A DNA stretch of 15,707 bases from the NCBI GenBank assembly GCA_938008575.1, contig CALLKB010000270.1:1-15707 (forward strand), read 5' to 3'. Shown piece after piece: positions 14,050 through 15,707 of the stretch (position 1 is its first letter; each line of letters begins with the position of its first letter). The translations under genes were made by a program, and so were the position numbers. The stretch is from an uncultured Cytophagaceae bacterium (GTDB lineage Bacteria; Bacteroidota; Bacteroidia; Cytophagales; Spirosomataceae). The notes below the pieces were generated by a model. The model ran no database searches and was not told the DNA's origin. It saw only the letters and a list, made by a program, of their open reading frames with translations.

Positions 14050-15317
14050 GCAGTTTCAAGTTTTGGAGCCAAGGAATAAATAATCCCCCAAGCCAATACA
14101 TAGGCACTACCACAAAGTAAGAAGATGATGTTATAACCATCGTTGATGTCTCCTGCCATTTTGTATTTGTCCAATAAATATCCCACGATCATTGGGAAGA
14201 AAATACCGCCCACAGAACCAGCCATTCCTCCGATTCCGATCACCGAACTCACCGCTTTCTTCGGGAACATATCTGTTGCAATCGAATAAATATTCGCACT
14301 CCATGCTTGATGCGCTGCCGCCGCAAGGGAAATCAATGCAACCGCTTGCCAGATGTTATCGCAATAACGCGCCATCATAATCGGAACAACCGCCAAGGCA
14401 AAACCCAACATCGAGAATTTACGTGCTTTAAACGAAGGCCATCCCTTATTAATTAACCAGCCGGATAACCAACCGCCTCCAATACTTCCGATGGTCGTGG
14501 CTGTGTATACGATAATCAATTCCATGCTTGGTTTTTTCAAGTCTAAATGGAAACGCTCATTGAAATACGATGGCAACCAGAATAAGAAAAACCACCAAAT
14601 GGGATCTGTCAACATCTTGCCAAATAAAAACGCATAGGTTTGTTTAAATCCGAATAAACGAGCCCATTTAACGGGTTCTTGATTTTCGTCTTTCTCCTCC
14701 TTGTCGGCATGGATGTAATCAAATTCTTCTTTGGATAACATCTTATGCTTCGATGGCACTTCGTAATAAAACCACCAGAAAATCAACCAAACGAATCCAA
14801 TGGCTCCTGTGACAATAAAGGCCATTTCCCAGCCGTAAACACCCAAAATCCATGGCACTAAAATCGGTGCCGCAACGGCTCCAATATTTGCGCCTGAATT
14901 AAATATTCCCGTCGCTAAAGCACGCTCATTTTTCGGAAACCATTCCGCTGTTGTCTTAATCGCAGCAGGGAAATTGCCCGCTTCACCTAATCCTAAAAGT
15001 CCACGCATAAACGCAAAACTCAAGGTTCCTGTCGCCAATGCATGCAACATCGCCGCAATACTCCAAACGATGATTGATATGGTATAGCCTAATTTTGTTC
15101 CGATGCGATCGATGATTCCTCCGAATCCCAATAAACTGATCGCGTAAGCCGCTTGGAAGGTGATGACGATGTTGGAATAATCGGTCTCCGACCAATTAAA
15201 CTGGTCTTCCAAAACCGGTTTTAAAAGACCAATCACCTGGCGATCCAAGTAATTAATCGTCGTAGCGAAAAAGAGCAAGGCACAAATTCGCCAGCGATAC
15301 GTTCCTATTTTATTCAT
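14037..15317 (-). CDS. MFS transporter of the ACS/ExuT-like type, probable hexuronate or sugar-acid permease
   Basis: A 426-residue protein with about 12 hydrophobic segments and no signal peptide. The N-terminal NYLDRQVIG (22-30) is the signature of the anion:cation symporter family that includes ExuT and aldonate or galactarate transporters. The MFS loop motif GGIIDRIGTKLGY (66-78) lies between helices 2 and 3, and RGLLGLGEAGNFPAAIKTTAEWFPKNERALATG follows in the same half. A charged central loop (about 192-225, KEEFDYIHADKEEKDENQ) separates the halves. It is 22 bp downstream of a KDPG-type aldolase gene in the same direction, so the pair probably serves import and breakdown of hexuronates or related acids. 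The exact substrate is inferred. Its last residues NID and stop lie in repeat copy 2. Confidence 0.9.
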   Translation of the reverse strand: MNKIGTYRWRICALLFFATTINYLDRQVIGLLKPVLEDQFNWSETDYSNIVITFQAAYAISLLGFGGIIDRIGTKLGYTISIIVWSIAAMLHALATGTLSFAFMRGLLGLGEAGNFPAAIKTTAEWFPKNERALATGIFNSGANIGAVAAPILVPWILGVYGWEMAFIVTGAIGFVWLIFWWFYYEVPSKHKMLSKEEFDYIHADKEEKDENQEPVKWARLFGFKQTYAFLFGKMLTDPIWWFFLFWLPSYFNERFHLDLKKPSMELIIVYTATTIGSIGGGWLSGWLINKGWPSFKARKFSMLGFALAVVPIMMARYCDNIWQAVALISLAAAAHQAWSANIYSIATDMFPKKAVSSVIGIGGMAGSVGGIFFPMIVGYLLDKYKMAGDINDGYNIIFLLCGSAYVLAWGIIYSLAPKLETANID

Positions 15318-15339
15318 GGTTTAGAGGGGTTTGTTCGGG

Positions 15340-15707
15340 TTATTTTAGACCCTTATAAATGTGTATTAAATCACTAATTGTATTTGAAATACTTTGATAA
15401 TCTTGTTTGGCAATCAATGCAGGCGGGAATAATTGTGACCCCATACCTACTGCTGATGCTCCCGCATCAAACCAGGACTTCATGCTTTCGTGTGTCGGCT
15501 CTACTCCACCCGTTACCATGATTTTGCTATGCGGCATCGGTCCTTTGATTGCTTTTACAAAGCCCGGTCCTACGACATTACCGGGGAATATTTTAACGAT
15601 TTTTGCTCCCAAAACTTCCGCATTGCGAATCTCCGTCAAGGTCATCGTGCCTGGCATCCATGGAATATCATGTTTCGCACAAATCTCACCTACCTCGGGT
15701 GTTGTAG
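15340..15707 (-). CDS. eda: KDPG/KHG aldolase, partial (N-terminus outside window)
   Basis: The minus-strand frame is open to the window edge, so the ATG at 15657 is internal. About 122 C-terminal residues are visible. They begin TTPEVGEICAKHDIPWMPGT, where the family has a similar PG.-T segment, and then show the Schiff-base lysine in IVKIFPGN (E. coli Eda: FKFFP) and the phosphate-binding IMVTGGVEPT and GASAVGMGSQLF. The enzyme splits 2-keto-3-deoxy-6-phosphogluconate, and sometimes 4-hydroxy-2-oxoglutarate, into pyruvate and an aldehyde. It precedes the ExuT-like transporter by 22 bp, so the two are probably one operon whose upstream genes are not visible. The gene symbol is by family only. 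Confidence 0.9.
   Translation of the reverse strand, partial: TTPEVGEICAKHDIPWMPGTMTLTEIRNAEVLGAKIVKIFPGNVVGPGFVKAIKGPMPHSKIMVTGGVEPTHESMKSWFDAGASAVGMGSQLFPPALIAKQDYQSISNTISDLIHIYKGLK

Noticed and set aside
1..15707. Insertion sequences, prophage, CRISPR, toxin-antitoxin or defence systems
   Set aside because: Every sizeable frame belongs to a metabolic, transport or surface gene, and I found no transposase, integrase, regularly spaced repeat array or defence-type domain.

Overview
The window looks like chromosomal DNA of a Bacteroidota bacterium, probably a Cytophagales-type environmental species; this is inferred, not proven. The reasons are a SusC/SusD-type pair, an Oar-like TonB-dependent receptor with an N-terminal carboxypeptidase-regulatory-like domain, near absence of Shine-Dalgarno sites, and repeated promoter boxes of the Bacteroidota form TAnnTTTG. 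I see no transposase, phage gene, tRNA, rRNA or CRISPR array.

Layout. Positions 1-2301 hold the 3' end of a SusC-like receptor and a complete SusD-like lipoprotein, followed by a terminator. Positions 2370-9335 appear to form a phosphate-related block: a PiT phosphate transporter, an Oar-like TonB-dependent receptor, and on the opposite strand a two-gene operon of a PlcP-type metallophosphoesterase and a GT28/UGT-like glycosyltransferase. A small secreted NTF2/SnoaL-like protein (9520-10017) is divergent from that operon. Positions 10107-14008 are a coenzyme A block: coaX (-), panD (+), panCB (-) and coaBC (+). The right end carries an operon (-) of a KDPG-type aldolase, cut by the window edge, and an ACS/ExuT-like MFS transporter, suggesting sugar-acid uptake and catabolism.

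Main discovery. Three promoters (pit, the Oar-like receptor, plcP) share one architecture: TTAACA-like hexamers repeated every 11 bp on the coding strand, with the last hexamer starting exactly 26 nt before a perfect TAnnTTTG -7 box. The TTAACA repeat with 11-bp period resembles the PhoP/PhoB box known from Bacillus subtilis. The genes behind two of them (Pi transport; phospholipid headgroup removal) fit a phosphate-starvation regulon. I propose a Bacteroidota Pho box that controls Pi uptake, replacement of phospholipids by glycolipids (PlcP releases diacylglycerol, the neighbouring glycosyltransferase glycosylates it), and an outer-membrane receptor of unknown substrate.

Second discovery. 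An 83-84 bp element with a perfect 11-bp inverted repeat occurs twice (10026-10108 and 13966-14049), each time between convergent genes. The copies differ in the stem by one compensatory G-C to C-G flip, so base pairing seems to be conserved. The second copy encodes the last residues and stop codon of coaBC and the last residues of the MFS gene.
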